DNA of 64,000 bases from the NCBI RefSeq assembly GCF_013401555.1, contig NZ_CP058552.1, positions 2,108,001-2,172,000 on the forward strand, read 5' to 3'. Made by a program: the position numbers and the translations under genes. Under the pieces are notes generated by a model. The model worked only from the letters and a program-made list of their open reading frames with translations, was not told the DNA's origin and did not search any database. Position 1 is the first letter of the stretch, and every line of letters starts with the position of its first letter. Source of the stretch: Paenibacillus sp. E222. Its GTDB lineage: Bacteria > Bacillota > Bacilli > Paenibacillales > Paenibacillaceae. Below are positions 33,064 through 42,412 of the stretch, one piece after another.

Positions 33064-33816
33064 ATGATCATTGGTAAGTCCGAAACGGAACTGGGCTTGA
33101 TGAGGGAAGCGGGGAGAATTGTTGCGGAAACGCATCGTCTCTTGGCAGAGCATATCGCTCCCGGTATTACGACTGGAGAACTTGACCATATGGCCGATCA
33201 ATACATCCGCAGTCAAGGAGCTGTGCCGTCTTTCAAAGGTTATAACGGTTTCCCTGCCAGTGTGTGCGCTTCAGTGAATGAAGAGTTGGTGCATGGATTT
33301 CCCGGCAAACGAAAGTTGAACGAGGGCGATATCGTTACGTTTGACATTGGCGCGCAGTACCAGGGTTATCACGGAGATTCCGCCTGGACATATCCAGTCG
33401 GCCGTATTTCCGAAGAAGCCCGTCGTCTTCTGGACGTTACCGAGGCTTCGTTATACGCAGGTCTGGCGCTGGTTAAACCGGACGTTCGCTTGTTTACAAT
33501 ATCTCATGCGATTCAGAAATATATTGAAGATGAAGGGTTCTCGGTAGTACGTGAATATGTCGGTCACGGCATAGGAGCGGATCTGCACGAAGAACCACAG
33601 ATTCCGAACTATGGTCTTCCTGATCGGGGACCACGGCTTAAAGCGGGCATGGTGCTGGCCATAGAGCCGATGGTTAACGCAGGCAGACGGTATGTGAAAA
33701 CGTTGGAAGATAACTGGACTGTCGTCACTGTTGATGGATCGTTATGCGCCCACTTTGAACACACCGTAGCAGTTACACCAGAAGGCATGGAAATTTTCAC
33801 AAAACTGAATGCGTAG
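33064..33816 (+). CDS. map: Type I methionine aminopeptidase
   Basis: 250 residues. Removes N-terminal Met. The dinuclear metal ligands are recognisable in [17 protein letters not shown] (two Asp), [12 protein letters not shown] (His and downstream Glu) and the final Glu in HFEHTVAV. Position adk-map-infA is conserved in Firmicutes. Confidence 0.96.
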   Translation: MIIGKSETELGLMREAGRIVAETHRLLAEHIAPGITTGELDHMADQYIRSQGAVPSFKGYNGFPASVCASVNEELVHGFPGKRKLNEGDIVTFDIGAQYQGYHGDSAWTYPVGRISEEARRLLDVTEASLYAGLALVKPDVRLFTISHAIQKYIEDEGFSVVREYVGHGIGADLHEEPQIPNYGLPDRGPRLKAGMVLAIEPMVNAGRRYVKTLEDNWTVVTVDGSLCAHFEHTVAVTPEGMEIFTKLNA

Positions 33817-33826
33817 GTGATAAGGC

Positions 33827-34135
33827 ATGAACAATCAGTCTAATCCGCAGCTCGGTCAACTTGTGAAGATCCGTAAAGGCCGCAATGCGGACCAAGCCGC
33901 AGTAATTGTTGCTATAGCGGACAGCAGGTTCGTATATATTGCGGATGGAGACAAACGTAAGTTTGATCAACCCAAGAAGAAGAATATTCTTCATCTTGAA
34001 CTCCAACCGATGATTAGCAGAGAGGTCGTAAACAGTTTAAACGAGAGTGGTCGGGTGACAAACGGAAAGCTCCGCTATGCGGTTCATTCGTTTCTGGAAT
34101 CCACCAACATTCAAGCTGAAGAGAAAGGAGACTGA
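33827..34135 (+). CDS. KOW-domain RNA-binding protein (YbzG-like, L14e type)
   Basis: 102 residues. The first ~65 residues ([45 protein letters not shown]) form a KOW/L14e-like domain of the kind found in a small Bacillales protein encoded between map and infA. A ribosome or RNA contact is inferred from the fold and the neighbours only. It starts 10 bases after map and ends 3 bases before infA, so it is translated within this operon. Confidence 0.8.
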   Translation: MNNQSNPQLGQLVKIRKGRNADQAAVIVAIADSRFVYIADGDKRKFDQPKKKNILHLELQPMISREVVNSLNESGRVTNGKLRYAVHSFLESTNIQAEEKGD

Positions 34136-34138
34136 CTA

Positions 34139-34354
34139 ATGGCCAAGGAAGATGTCATTGAAGTGGAAGGTACGGTTCTCGAGCCGCTACCGAATGCAAC
34201 GTTCAAGGTTGAGCTTGAGAACGGTCATCAAATTCTCGCTCACGTTTCTGGCAAGTTGCGGATGCACTTTATCCGTATCCTGACTGGAGACAAAGTGGTT
34301 GTTCAGTTATCACCTTATGATTTGACAAAAGGTCGTATAACTTACCGTAAATAG
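34139..34354 (+). CDS. infA: Translation initiation factor IF-1
   Basis: 71 residues, a single OB-fold ([32 protein letters not shown]) that occupies the A site during initiation. ATG follows GAAAGGAG. A 152-base gap rich in palindromes separates it from rpmJ. Confidence 0.97.
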   Translation: MAKEDVIEVEGTVLEPLPNATFKVELENGHQILAHVSGKLRMHFIRILTGDKVVVQLSPYDLTKGRITYRK

Positions 34355-34378
34355 TAGTAGACAGTTGCAATGAACTGT

Positions 34379-34620
<242 letters not shown>

Positions 34621-34640
34621 AGAAGGGGGTGTAGCGTAAA

Positions 34641-35009
34641 ATGGCACGTATAGCTGGTGTGGATTTGCCACGTGATAAGCGCGTTGAGATCGCCTTGACT
34701 TATATTTTCGGAATCGGTAAAACGACTTCCCAGAAAATTCTGAGCACAACAGGCATCAATCCGGACACTCGTGTTCGTGATTTGACGGAAGATGAAGTCA
34801 GCAAATTGCGTGAAAGTATCGACAAAGAGGTCAAAGTAGAAGGTGACCTGCGTCGTGAAATCTCTTTGAATATTAAACGTTTGACGGAGATCGGTTGTTA
34901 CCGTGGAGTTCGTCATCGTCGTGGTCTGCCTGTTCGTGGACAACGTACGAAAACGAATGCTCGTACTCGTAAAGGTCCTCGTCGTACTGTAGCGAACAAG
35001 AAGAAATAA
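34641..35009 (+). CDS. rpsM: Small ribosomal subunit protein uS13
   Basis: 122 residues ([25 protein letters not shown]); the C-terminal [24 protein letters not shown] is diagnostic. S13 forms intersubunit bridges and contacts P-site tRNA. Confidence 0.97.
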   Translation: MARIAGVDLPRDKRVEIALTYIFGIGKTTSQKILSTTGINPDTRVRDLTEDEVSKLRESIDKEVKVEGDLRREISLNIKRLTEIGCYRGVRHRRGLPVRGQRTKTNARTRKGPRRTVANKKK

Positions 35010-35028
35010 TAAGGGGGGATAAGAGAAA

Positions 35029-35424
35029 ATGGCTAAACCGAAAAAAGTCGTACGTACTAAACGTCGTGACCGTAAAAATATTGAATCTGGCGTGGCACAT
35101 ATCCGCTCCACATTCAATAACACTATCGTTACCATTACGGACCCTCACGGAAACGCAATTTCGTGGGCAAGCTCCGGCGGCCTCGGATTCAGAGGTTCCC
35201 GTAAATCGACTCCGTTTGCTGCACAAATGGCTGCTGAGACTGCTGCCAAAGCTGCAATGGAACATGGGATGAAAGCCGTTGAGGTTATGGTTAAAGGACC
35301 GGGCGCAGGCCGTGAAGCAGCGATCCGCTCTTTGCAAGCTGCTGGTCTTGAAGTTAACCTGATCAAAGACGTAACTCCAGTCCCGCATAACGGATGCCGT
35401 CCTCCAAAACGTCGTCGTGTCTAA
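35029..35424 (+). CDS. rpsK: Small ribosomal subunit protein uS11
   Basis: 131 residues; [18 protein letters not shown] and the C-terminal [16 protein letters not shown] are conserved. S11 lies on the 30S platform. It follows rpsM by 19 bases. No separate rpsD is found in this cluster, as in Bacillus, where it is elsewhere. Confidence 0.97.
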   Translation: MAKPKKVVRTKRRDRKNIESGVAHIRSTFNNTIVTITDPHGNAISWASSGGLGFRGSRKSTPFAAQMAAETAAKAAMEHGMKAVEVMVKGPGAGREAAIRSLQAAGLEVNLIKDVTPVPHNGCRPPKRRRV

Positions 35425-35560
35425 TGAGATTTGCCCCTGCGTGTGGTATATTTCCGCCACAATCTGCTAATAATGGTTGTTTAGGCATACTACTACATGT
35501 TTTCGCAAGAGAAGGTAAATGTTTCATAGAGGACCGACGTTTTGAAGGAGGGGTATTGCA

Positions 35561-36505
35561 GTGATTGAAATCGAAAAGCCGAAAATTGAGACGGTAGACG
35601 TCAACGATGATGGCACCTATGGGAAATTCGTAGTAGAACCGCTAGAGCGCGGATACGGTACGACGCTTGGAAACTCGCTTCGTCGCATCTTGCTCTCGTC
35701 ACTGCCGGGTGCGGCAGTGTCTTCGGTTCAAATCGATGGCGTTCTGCATGAATTTGCTACAGTTCCTGGCGTTATGGAAGATGTTACGGAGATCATCCTT
35801 AACCTGAAAGCTTTGTCGCTCAAAATTCACTCGGACGAGGAGAAAGTGCTCGAGATTGATGCTGAAGGCGAAGGAGCAATTACGGCTGGAGATATCCGTG
35901 CTGACTCCGATGTGGAAATTCTTAACCCGGATTTGCACATTGCTACGCTCGGACCAGGTTCGAGACTTCACATGCGTATTTTTGCCAATCGCGGTCGCGG
36001 CTACGTCCAGGCAGATCGGAATAAACGCGATGACCAGCCGATCGGCGTCATCCCAGTCGATTCCATCTTCACCCCGATCAGCCGCGTAAACTACGCTGTG
36101 GAAAATACGCGTGTCGGCCAAGTAACCAACTATGACAAGCTCACGTTGGAAGTTTGGACTGACGGAAGTATTCGTCCTGAAGAGGCTGTAAGCCTTGGCG
36201 CTAAAATTTTGACCGAGCATCTGATGCTCTTCGTGGGTCTTACAGACGAAGCGAAAGATGCAGAGATTATGGTCGAAAAAGAAGAAGACAAAAAAGAAAA
36301 AGTACTCGAAATGACGATCGAAGAGCTGGATCTCTCTGTTCGTTCTTACAACTGCCTCAAACGTGCCGGTATTAATACCGTGCAAGAGCTGACTACGAAA
36401 ACAGAAGAAGACATGATGAAAGTCCGTAACCTCGGACGCAAGTCTTTGGAAGAAGTTCAAGAGAAGCTTGAGGAACTTGGTTTGGGACTCCGTACAGAAG
36501 AATAG
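35561..36505 (+). CDS. rpoA: DNA-directed RNA polymerase subunit alpha
   Basis: 314 residues, GTG start after GAAGGAGGGG. The N-terminal assembly domain has [31 protein letters not shown]; a charged linker ([21 protein letters not shown]) joins the C-terminal UP-element/activator-binding domain with [17 protein letters not shown] and [11 protein letters not shown]. Normal place between rpsK and rplQ. Confidence 0.98.
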   Translation: MIEIEKPKIETVDVNDDGTYGKFVVEPLERGYGTTLGNSLRRILLSSLPGAAVSSVQIDGVLHEFATVPGVMEDVTEIILNLKALSLKIHSDEEKVLEIDAEGEGAITAGDIRADSDVEILNPDLHIATLGPGSRLHMRIFANRGRGYVQADRNKRDDQPIGVIPVDSIFTPISRVNYAVENTRVGQVTNYDKLTLEVWTDGSIRPEEAVSLGAKILTEHLMLFVGLTDEAKDAEIMVEKEEDKKEKVLEMTIEELDLSVRSYNCLKRAGINTVQELTTKTEEDMMKVRNLGRKSLEEVQEKLEELGLGLRTEE

Positions 36506-36539
36506 ACAGCCGAGTGCTTGAAGTGAAGGAGGGAAAACA

Positions 36540-36905
36540 ATGGCATACCAAAAGTTGGGCCGTAATTCCAGCGCACGTAAAGCTTTGTTCCGTGACCTGG
36601 TAACCGACCTGTTCTTATACGAACGCATTCAGACAACTGAAGCGAAAGCAAAAGAGGTTCGCTCTATTGCTGAAAAACTGATCACTAAAGCGAAAAAGGG
36701 AGATCTTCATGCCCGTCGCCAAGTGGCAGCTTATGTTCGCCGCGAAACAATCGATGGTGAGCAAGATGCAATCCAAAAACTGTTTAGCGAATTGTCCGGT
36801 CGTTACGCTGAGCGTCCAGGTGGGTACACTCGTATCCTGAAACTGGGACCTCGTCGTGGTGACGCTGCGCCTATGGTTTACTTGGAACTGGTTGACCGCG
36901 CGTAG
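36540..36905 (+). CDS. rplQ: Large ribosomal subunit protein bL17
   Basis: 121 residues ([24 protein letters not shown]); ends [16 protein letters not shown]. Last ribosomal gene of the alpha cluster; a terminator follows. In Bacillus ecfA1-ecfA2-ecfT come next, but here the next gene is truA. Confidence 0.97.
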   Translation: MAYQKLGRNSSARKALFRDLVTDLFLYERIQTTEAKAKEVRSIAEKLITKAKKGDLHARRQVAAYVRRETIDGEQDAIQKLFSELSGRYAERPGGYTRILKLGPRRGDAAPMVYLELVDRA

Positions 36906-36990
36906 AACAGATGAGATGAGGAAAGGGGACAGAATCGTTGATTCTGGTTTAACCCTTTTTTTCTCTTCATTTCGGATTTCGTGCTGTAAT

Positions 36991-37015
36991 AGAAGCTCCG
37001 AAAGGGGCTTCTTTT
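36991..37015 (+). terminator. Intrinsic terminator after rplQ
   Basis: AGAAGCTCC pairs with GGGGCTTCT (one G-U pair) and is followed by TTT. It closes the S10-spc-alpha cluster 50 bases before truA. A T7 run at 36956-36962 lies just upstream. Confidence 0.7.
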
Positions 37016-37064
37016 GCTGTTCGGGATAGGCACATGTATAGTATGGAACAAAGGTGTGGTATTG

Positions 37065-37838
37065 ATGCGCAACTTGTGTATGACGTTAACTTATGATGGC
37101 ACTGCCTATTACGGCTTTCAGGTTCAGCCGGGAGGGAATACCATTCAGGACCATCTTGAAGATGCCATTCGTGCTTTAACCGGTGAGAAGGTTAAAATTA
37201 CGGGTTCAGGCAGAACGGATGCAGGCGTTCACGCACGCAGACAGATCTTCAATTTTCCTACGGAATCCCAGATCCCGATTGAACGATGGTGTATGGCGCT
37301 CAACTCCAGATTGCCATCCGATATTATCGTTATTGATGCGGTTGAAGTACCAAACGAATTTCATTCTCGCTATGCTGCGAAAAAGAAAACGTATCGGTAT
37401 ACCGTCAATGCGAATCAATTCCCGGACGTGTTTAATCGGAGGCTGCAATATCATCACCATGCCAAGCTGGACATTGCGGCAATGCAGGAGGGGTTACGTC
37501 ATTTTATTGGTACGTATGATTTCACCTCCTTTGCTTCACGCAAGTCTCAGAAAGACAATCATGTACGTTCGGTATACGAAGCATGGATAGAAGTGGACCG
37601 TTCTATGTGTAGGGACCATCCGCGCGATCAGGGTGTCATTCACATCTATGTGAGTGGTAACGGCTTTTTGCAGCATATGGTTCGTATCATTGTAGGTACA
37701 CTGCTGGAGGTCGGAGAGGGCAAACGGAAAGCCTCTGACGTACCGAATATGATTGCTGCTTGTAATCGTTCTGCTGCAGGACCTACTGCGGTTAGCTGCG
37801 GTTTAATGCTCTGGGACCTTGAATACAAAAAAGATTAA
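37065..37838 (+). CDS. truA: tRNA pseudouridine(38-40) synthase TruA
   Basis: 257 residues. Makes pseudouridine at positions 38-40 of the anticodon arm. The catalytic Asp is in GSGRTDAGVHARRQ; LTYDGTAYYGFQVQPGGNTIQ is the N-terminal signature. ATG 37065 follows AAAGGTG and gives the family N-terminus; a longer frame from 37014 overlaps the terminator region. Followed by a 205-base gap and rplM. Confidence 0.95.
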   Translation: MRNLCMTLTYDGTAYYGFQVQPGGNTIQDHLEDAIRALTGEKVKITGSGRTDAGVHARRQIFNFPTESQIPIERWCMALNSRLPSDIIVIDAVEVPNEFHSRYAAKKKTYRYTVNANQFPDVFNRRLQYHHHAKLDIAAMQEGLRHFIGTYDFTSFASRKSQKDNHVRSVYEAWIEVDRSMCRDHPRDQGVIHIYVSGNGFLQHMVRIIVGTLLEVGEGKRKASDVPNMIAACNRSAAGPTAVSCGLMLWDLEYKKD

Positions 37839-37867
37839 ATTTGCGAAGTGAAATGCTTAATTAACAC

Positions 37868-37896
37868 TTGCGATTTAAGCTCCTATCATGTAATAT
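37868..37896 (+). promoter_or_regulatory. SigA promoter for rplM-rpsI
   Basis: TTGCGA at 37868-37873 and TAATAT at 37891-37896 with a 17-base spacer. The leader that follows (about 140 nt) holds a stem CTTAAT/ATTAAG near 37912-37941 that might belong to an L13 leader RNA; I could not confirm the family pattern. Confidence 0.5.
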
Positions 37897-38043
37897 AAAA
37901 GTTGTGTTTTCTTAATGGCTTTCCCACAGCCCCAATTAAGAGGGTCACAATGAAAGAACTATCCAACAACACCTAAAGTTATCACTTAATGAATGAAGAT
38001 AAATGAATATAATGATGTTGAACATTTTAAGGAGGAACTTTTC

Positions 38044-38481
38044 ATGCGTACCACGTACATGGCGAAGCCTAACGAAGTTGAGCGCCAATGGCACATCATT
38101 GATGCCGAAGGCAAAACGCTCGGACGTTTGGCGAGCGAAGCAGCTGCTTTGATCCGCGGCAAACATAAGCCACAATTCACTCCACATGTGGACACTGGCG
38201 ATTTCGTTGTTATCATCAATGCAGAGAAAATTGTATTGACTGGTAAAAAAATGCAAGGTAAAAAATACTACCGTCACTCGATGCACCCAGGTGGTTTGAA
38301 AGTAACTACTGCTGAAGAGATGGTTAAAAACAAACCGGAACGTATGTTGGAATTGGCTGTTCGCGGTATGCTTCCTAAAACTCGCATGGGCGAGAAAATG
38401 AAGTTGAGACTTAAAGCGTACAGAGGCACTGAGCATCCACATGCAGCACAAAAACCAGAAGTTTATGAACTTCGCGGTTAA
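38044..38481 (+). CDS. rplM: Large ribosomal subunit protein uL13
   Basis: 145 residues ([22 protein letters not shown]). L13 is an early 50S assembly protein; [21 protein letters not shown] and [20 protein letters not shown] are signatures. ATG 38044 follows AAGGAGG; the frame is open further upstream into the leader but without a site. It pairs with rpsI 19 bases downstream. Confidence 0.97.
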   Translation: MRTTYMAKPNEVERQWHIIDAEGKTLGRLASEAAALIRGKHKPQFTPHVDTGDFVVIINAEKIVLTGKKMQGKKYYRHSMHPGGLKVTTAEEMVKNKPERMLELAVRGMLPKTRMGEKMKLRLKAYRGTEHPHAAQKPEVYELRG

Positions 38482-38500
38482 TTAAAAGGAGGACAGTTTC

Positions 38501-38893
38501 ATGGCACAAGTACAATACTATGGGACAGGTCGTCGTAAACATTCGGTAGCTCGTGTTCGCCTTGTACCGGGTGAAGGACGCATTGTCATCAATAAACGTG
38601 ATATTAATGAATACTTCGGTTTGGAAACACTCAAACTGATCGTAAAACAACCACTGAACCTGACAGAAACACTCAGCAACTATGATGTTCTTGTTATCGC
38701 TCATGGTGGCGGAATCTCCGGTCAAGCCGGTGCGATCCGTCATGGTATCTCCCGCGCTCTGTTGAAAGCAGATCCGGAATACCGTGCTTCCCTGAAAAAA
38801 GCAGGATTCCTGACTCGTGACCCACGGATGAAAGAGCGTAAAAAATACGGTCTCAAAGCCGCACGTCGCGCACCTCAGTTCTCCAAACGTTAA
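38501..38893 (+). CDS. rpsI: Small ribosomal subunit protein uS9
   Basis: 130 residues ([20 protein letters not shown]). The C-terminal [10 protein letters not shown] tail reaches the P-site tRNA anticodon. ATG follows AAAGGAGG; a strong terminator follows. Confidence 0.97.
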   Translation: MAQVQYYGTGRRKHSVARVRLVPGEGRIVINKRDINEYFGLETLKLIVKQPLNLTETLSNYDVLVIAHGGGISGQAGAIRHGISRALLKADPEYRASLKKAGFLTRDPRMKERKKYGLKAARRAPQFSKR

Positions 38894-38903
38894 TATGCAT
38901 TAC

Positions 38904-38933
38904 AAGCCTTTGGCCTCGGTCAAAGGCTTTTTT
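38904..38933 (+). terminator. Intrinsic terminator after rpsI
   Basis: AAGCCTTTG (38904-38912) and CAAAGGCTT (38921-38929) are perfect complements with a GC-rich loop, followed by TTTT. Confidence 0.85.
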
Positions 38934-38938
38934 GTATT

Positions 38939-39046
38939 CTAGAGACCAATAAGTATAATAAATGCTCTTAACATCAGATGATGAATCAAAGAGGCTTCAG
39001 GTTCCTCTGTAACGGTTAAGGTTTCTTCCTCTAGGTAGTACTCCAT
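38939..39046 (-). CDS. Candidate small protein, 35 residues, unknown
   Basis: A short minus-strand frame that I do not recognise. ATG at 39046 is preceded by GAGAGGT at a workable distance. The protein has an acidic first half (MEYYLEEETLTVTEEPEAS) and a hydrophobic end (LMLRAFIILIGL), a layout that would suit a small membrane-tail peptide. It ends inside the region just after the rpsI terminator. There is no homology evidence; it may be chance in an AT-rich gap. Confidence 0.3.
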   Translation of the reverse strand: MEYYLEEETLTVTEEPEASLIHHLMLRAFIILIGL

Positions 39047-39465
39047 TTAATTTACCTCTCCGTTATCCACTAATTTAATTCGCAGTTTAGAACCTCGTAA
39101 TGGTTGTAATCATACATTTTTCATGATTAATTTCATCAGTTTTTCTTATGGTTTTGATAAATAGCCCTTACAATTGAAGAATTCGATTCCGCTTTTATTT
39201 CATTATTAGATCCTTCTCATTATTCTAAATTGCTTCGGTTATATAGAGATCTTCTATACCTCGTTTTATCAAATCGGCTCGATAAACCCAGTAGTAGCAA
39301 AGGATTTCAATGATGAGTGGATGATGACAGGGGGGGATTGATGATGCAACACATGGATGATTTTATCCACAAATCAATTAAATGCATTATTAAGACCAAA
39401 TTATTTTTCAAGATGAACAGCAAATAAATGGGCTTAAACTGATGTATTTTACCATATGGCAGGCA
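39047..39465. other. Gene-poor AT-rich gap between rpsI and cysH
   Basis: Most of the 668 bases between rpsI and cysH carry no convincing gene. The composition is more AT-rich than the flanks and there are only short hairpins, such as TTTATC/GATAAA at 39265-39286. This is where the order departs from the ribosomal cluster and the cysH-sat pair begins, so it may be a rearrangement scar. Confidence 0.5.
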
Positions 39466-39493
39466 TTGACATCCCCCATGAAAGAATTATACT
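39466..39493 (+). promoter_or_regulatory. SigA promoter for cysH
   Basis: TTGACA at 39466-39471 and TATACT at 39488-39493, 16-base spacer, about 70 bases before cysH. I see no S-box or clear CymR-type site. Confidence 0.6.
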
Positions 39494-39561
39494 ATACATA
39501 ATTCATATTAGATTAGTCGGCTTTAGTGATTTTTGAAATGCAGAATGGGGGAAATGCAGAC

Positions 39562-40254
39562 ATGAACTTGTTGGAGAAAGAAGAACTTGCACGGACGAAA
39601 GCTGAGGAGTTGGAAAACGCAAGTCCAGAGGATATTATTCGTTACGCTATTGAGACGTTTCCAAATATCACTTTTGCATGCAGCTTCGGTGCAGAGGATG
39701 TTGTACTTGTAGATATGCTTCAGAAGATCAGCCCATCTACGGATATATTTTATCTAGATACCGATTTTCATTTCAAGGAAACTTACGAAACTCGTGACAA
39801 AATGAAGGAGAAATACAATCTTGATTTTGTACGTGTATCACCTAAAATTACTCCTGAAGAGCAGGCAGCTCAACATGGAGATGAATTGTGGAAGTCTGAT
39901 CCTAATGCTTGTTGTAATATTCGGAAGGTTGAGCCGCTGACACGTATTCTATCCCAGTACGATGCATGGATTACCGGTATTCGGAGAGATCAAGCACCGA
40001 CGCGTGCAAACTCCAAGAAGGTCGAATATGATGCCAAGTTTGGTCTGATGAAGTTCAACCCGATTGCCCACTGGACTTCAGAGGATGTATGGGAATACAT
40101 TCGTACCAATAATGTTGTGTACAACCCGCTGCATGATCAGAATTACCCGAGTATCGGTTGTGAGTATTGTACACGTCAAGTTATGCCTGGAGAAGATCCA
40201 CGTGCGGGACGCTGGTCTGGAAATGAAAAAACGGAATGTGGTCTTCATAAATAA
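39562..40254 (+). CDS. cysH: Phosphoadenylyl/adenylyl-sulfate reductase (thioredoxin)
   Basis: 230 residues. Reduces activated sulfate to sulfite in the cytoplasm. The PP-loop fold is shown by ACSFGAEDVVLVDML. Two Cys pairs (ACCNIRKVEPL and GCEYC) are the [4Fe-4S] ligands typical of enzymes that accept APS, and the C-terminal ECGLH carries the catalytic Cys. ATG 39562 (MNLLEKEEL) follows GGGGGA; the frame is open 36 bases further upstream. It is 85 bases before sat. Confidence 0.93.
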   Translation: MNLLEKEELARTKAEELENASPEDIIRYAIETFPNITFACSFGAEDVVLVDMLQKISPSTDIFYLDTDFHFKETYETRDKMKEKYNLDFVRVSPKITPEEQAAQHGDELWKSDPNACCNIRKVEPLTRILSQYDAWITGIRRDQAPTRANSKKVEYDAKFGLMKFNPIAHWTSEDVWEYIRTNNVVYNPLHDQNYPSIGCEYCTRQVMPGEDPRAGRWSGNEKTECGLHK

Positions 40255-40339
40255 TTGAGTCAGAGTAAGTAGTGGATTTTATAATGCACTGAATTCATTC
40301 TTGATGTTATAAAAAATGGTGAAACAGGGAGCTGACAAG

Positions 40340-41509
40340 ATGACTTCGATTCTGCCTCATGGAGGTACGCTGATTCAGCGTGTCGTACAAGGAGAGGAAC
40401 GGGAACAACTATTACGAGAGAGTGAGAAACTGTCCTCTTTACGTATTAACAGCTGGACAATTTCGGATTTGGATCTCATTGGTGTGGGTGCATTCTCACC
40501 GCTTCAAGGTTTTATGAATGAAGAAGACTATCTTTCCGTTATATCTCGCATGCGTCTTGCAGACGGAACAGTCTGGAGCATACCCATTACGCTGGCTGTA
40601 GATGAGCAGCAGGCTACTTCACTCCAGATCGGTGAGACTGTCGCACTTATTGGTGATGATGATGGAATAACCTATGGATTGCTGGAAGTGAAGAGCATTT
40701 ACAAAGTAGATCAGGGTGAGGAAGCACGTCGTGTCTTCAAAACGGATGATCCAGAACACCCGGGTGTGAAGAAACTGCTGGAACGACCTGCAACATATGT
40801 AGGAGGTCCAATTCAAGTCCTTAACCGCCCCAAGCCGGCCAAGTTCGAACAGTTCTATTATGATCCTGCTGAGACACGGAAAACGTTCCAGGATAAGGGC
40901 TGGAAGACGGTTGTCGGTTTTCAGACGCGTAATCCGGTCCATCGTGCCCATGAGTACATTCAGAAAAGTGCAATGGAGATTGTGGACGCGTTGTTCTTAA
41001 ATCCGCTTGTAGGCGAAACGAAGTCTGATGACGTACCTGCTGATGTACGGATGAAGAGTTATCTGGTTTTGCTCGAGAACTATTATCCGGCTGATCGTGC
41101 ATTCCTCGGCGTATTCCCGGCGGCTATGCGGTATGCTGGTCCAAGAGAGGCCATTTTCCACGCAATGGTACGTAAAAATTATGGTTGTACTCACTTTATT
41201 GTAGGCCGCGACCATGCAGGTGTGGGTGACTACTATGGAACGTATGAAGCGCAGGAGATCTTTACTAACTTCACCCCGGAAGAACTCGGTATCACACCTT
41301 TGTTCTTTGAACATAGTTTTTTCTGCACCAAGTGTGGCAACATGGCATCAAGCAAAACCTGCCCGCATGATAAAGAACACCACATGGCTCTGTCTGGCAC
41401 CAAAGTACGTGGCTTGCTGAGAGACGGCCAATGCCCTCCACCAGAATTTACGCGCCCTGAGGTAGCTGAGGTGCTGATTGAAGGGATGGCGGAGCAAGTC
41501 CGCTCCTAA
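40340..41509 (+). CDS. sat: Sulfate adenylyltransferase
   Basis: 389 residues, the monofunctional ATP sulfurylase type: makes APS from ATP and sulfate. The active-site motifs are [14 protein letters not shown] and [15 protein letters not shown] Cys-rich patch ([17 protein letters not shown]) near residues 335-350 resembles the zinc site of related enzymes. ATG 40340 (MTSILPHGG) follows CAGGGAG; an in-frame start at 40316 lies before the site. Together with cysH it converts sulfate to sulfite; no APS kinase gene is present, which fits an APS-using reductase. Confidence 0.94.
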   Translation: MTSILPHGGTLIQRVVQGEEREQLLRESEKLSSLRINSWTISDLDLIGVGAFSPLQGFMNEEDYLSVISRMRLADGTVWSIPITLAVDEQQATSLQIGETVALIGDDDGITYGLLEVKSIYKVDQGEEARRVFKTDDPEHPGVKKLLERPATYVGGPIQVLNRPKPAKFEQFYYDPAETRKTFQDKGWKTVVGFQTRNPVHRAHEYIQKSAMEIVDALFLNPLVGETKSDDVPADVRMKSYLVLLENYYPADRAFLGVFPAAMRYAGPREAIFHAMVRKNYGCTHFIVGRDHAGVGDYYGTYEAQEIFTNFTPEELGITPLFFEHSFFCTKCGNMASSKTCPHDKEHHMALSGTKVRGLLRDGQCPPPEFTRPEVAEVLIEGMAEQVRS

Positions 41510-41525
41510 CGGTATATTTGTCCAT

Positions 41526-41577
41526 CTTGTCCCATATAGATGATTAGAGTCATTTATAGGGACGAGGTGGTTTTTTT
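41526..41577 (+). terminator. Hairpin with T7 between sat and cwlD
   Basis: CTTGTCCCATATAGATGA (from 41526) pairs imperfectly with TCATTTATAGGGACGAG (ending 41566), followed by GTGG and seven T residues immediately before the cwlD ATG. The right arm includes part of the cwlD ribosome-binding site, so folding could also reduce cwlD translation. Confidence 0.5.
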
Positions 41578-42333
41578 ATGCGTAAAAATATGGGGAAGCA
41601 CTTTGTAATCTGGATTAGGTTACGCACCATGAAGAGGATCATGTTAAGCCTCTGTTTGCTGGCGATGTTTGTGGCAGTGGTGACGTATGAGTTGCCCTCC
41701 TCTAAAATGTCCGGTTACTGGGGGCTGCCATTAGCGGGAAAAGTCATAGCCATTGATGCAGGACATGGTGGGCCCGATGGGGGAGCAGTGAGTAAGCAGG
41801 GAGTCATTGAGAAAGATATCAATTTATCCATTGCGCTGTACGTACGAGATTATCTGCAGCAAGCAGGAGCCTTGGTTGTCATGACCCGAGAAATAGACAC
41901 CGATCTGGCTGCTACAGACACCAAGGGCTACTCCAAACGCAAAACGGAAGACCTGAAACAAAGAGTAAGAAGAATCGAGGATAAACAGGCAGATCTCTTT
42001 ATCAGCATCCATATGAACAGTGTTCCATCGAACCGCTGGAGTGGTGCTCAAGTTTTTTATACACCTAACCATCCTGATAATGAAGGGTTGGCCAATCTGC
42101 TTCAGCAAGAAATGATTCGTAATCTGGAAAATACAGATCGAATCGCAAAAACGGTAAATACCGTTTATTTGCTCCAGGCTTTAAAAATTCCCTCTGCACT
42201 GGTGGAGGTGGGTTTCCTTTCTCACCCGGAAGAGGCGCGTCTGCTTGCTGATGAGGCCTATCAGCGCAAAGTAGCTGCATCCATCTACAACGGAATTCTT
42301 CGTTATTCCTCAGGAGAACGTCCTAAAAGTTAG
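41578..42333 (+). CDS. cwlD: Germination-specific N-acetylmuramoyl-L-alanine amidase CwlD
   Basis: 251 residues. Amidase_3 family zinc enzyme that, with PdaA, makes the muramic-delta-lactam of spore cortex. An N-terminal signal/anchor helix (RIMLSLCLLAMFVAVVTY, residues ~19-37) is followed by the catalytic domain: IDAGHGGPDGGA (zinc His), the metal-binding Glu after it (GVIEKDINLS), SIHMNS (second His) and ALVEVGFLSHPEEA (catalytic Glu). ATG 41578 follows GAGGTGG; ATG 41629 is a shorter alternative. Same neighbour order as Bacillus: cwlD-salA-gerD-kbaA-pdaB. Confidence 0.93.
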   Translation: MRKNMGKHFVIWIRLRTMKRIMLSLCLLAMFVAVVTYELPSSKMSGYWGLPLAGKVIAIDAGHGGPDGGAVSKQGVIEKDINLSIALYVRDYLQQAGALVVMTREIDTDLAATDTKGYSKRKTEDLKQRVRRIEDKQADLFISIHMNSVPSNRWSGAQVFYTPNHPDNEGLANLLQQEMIRNLENTDRIAKTVNTVYLLQALKIPSALVEVGFLSHPEEARLLADEAYQRKVAASIYNGILRYSSGERPKS

Positions 42334-42412
42334 TCACAACGAGAAAGGTAATGATATAATTGGATTAGCATACCTAATTACATGCCAATAGATAAAGCTG
42401 AGGTGCTGTCTG

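Noticed and set aside
37897..38043. Firm call of an L13 leader RNA upstream of rplM.
   Set aside because: One stem is visible, but I could not match the family's conserved positions; left as a note on the promoter entry.
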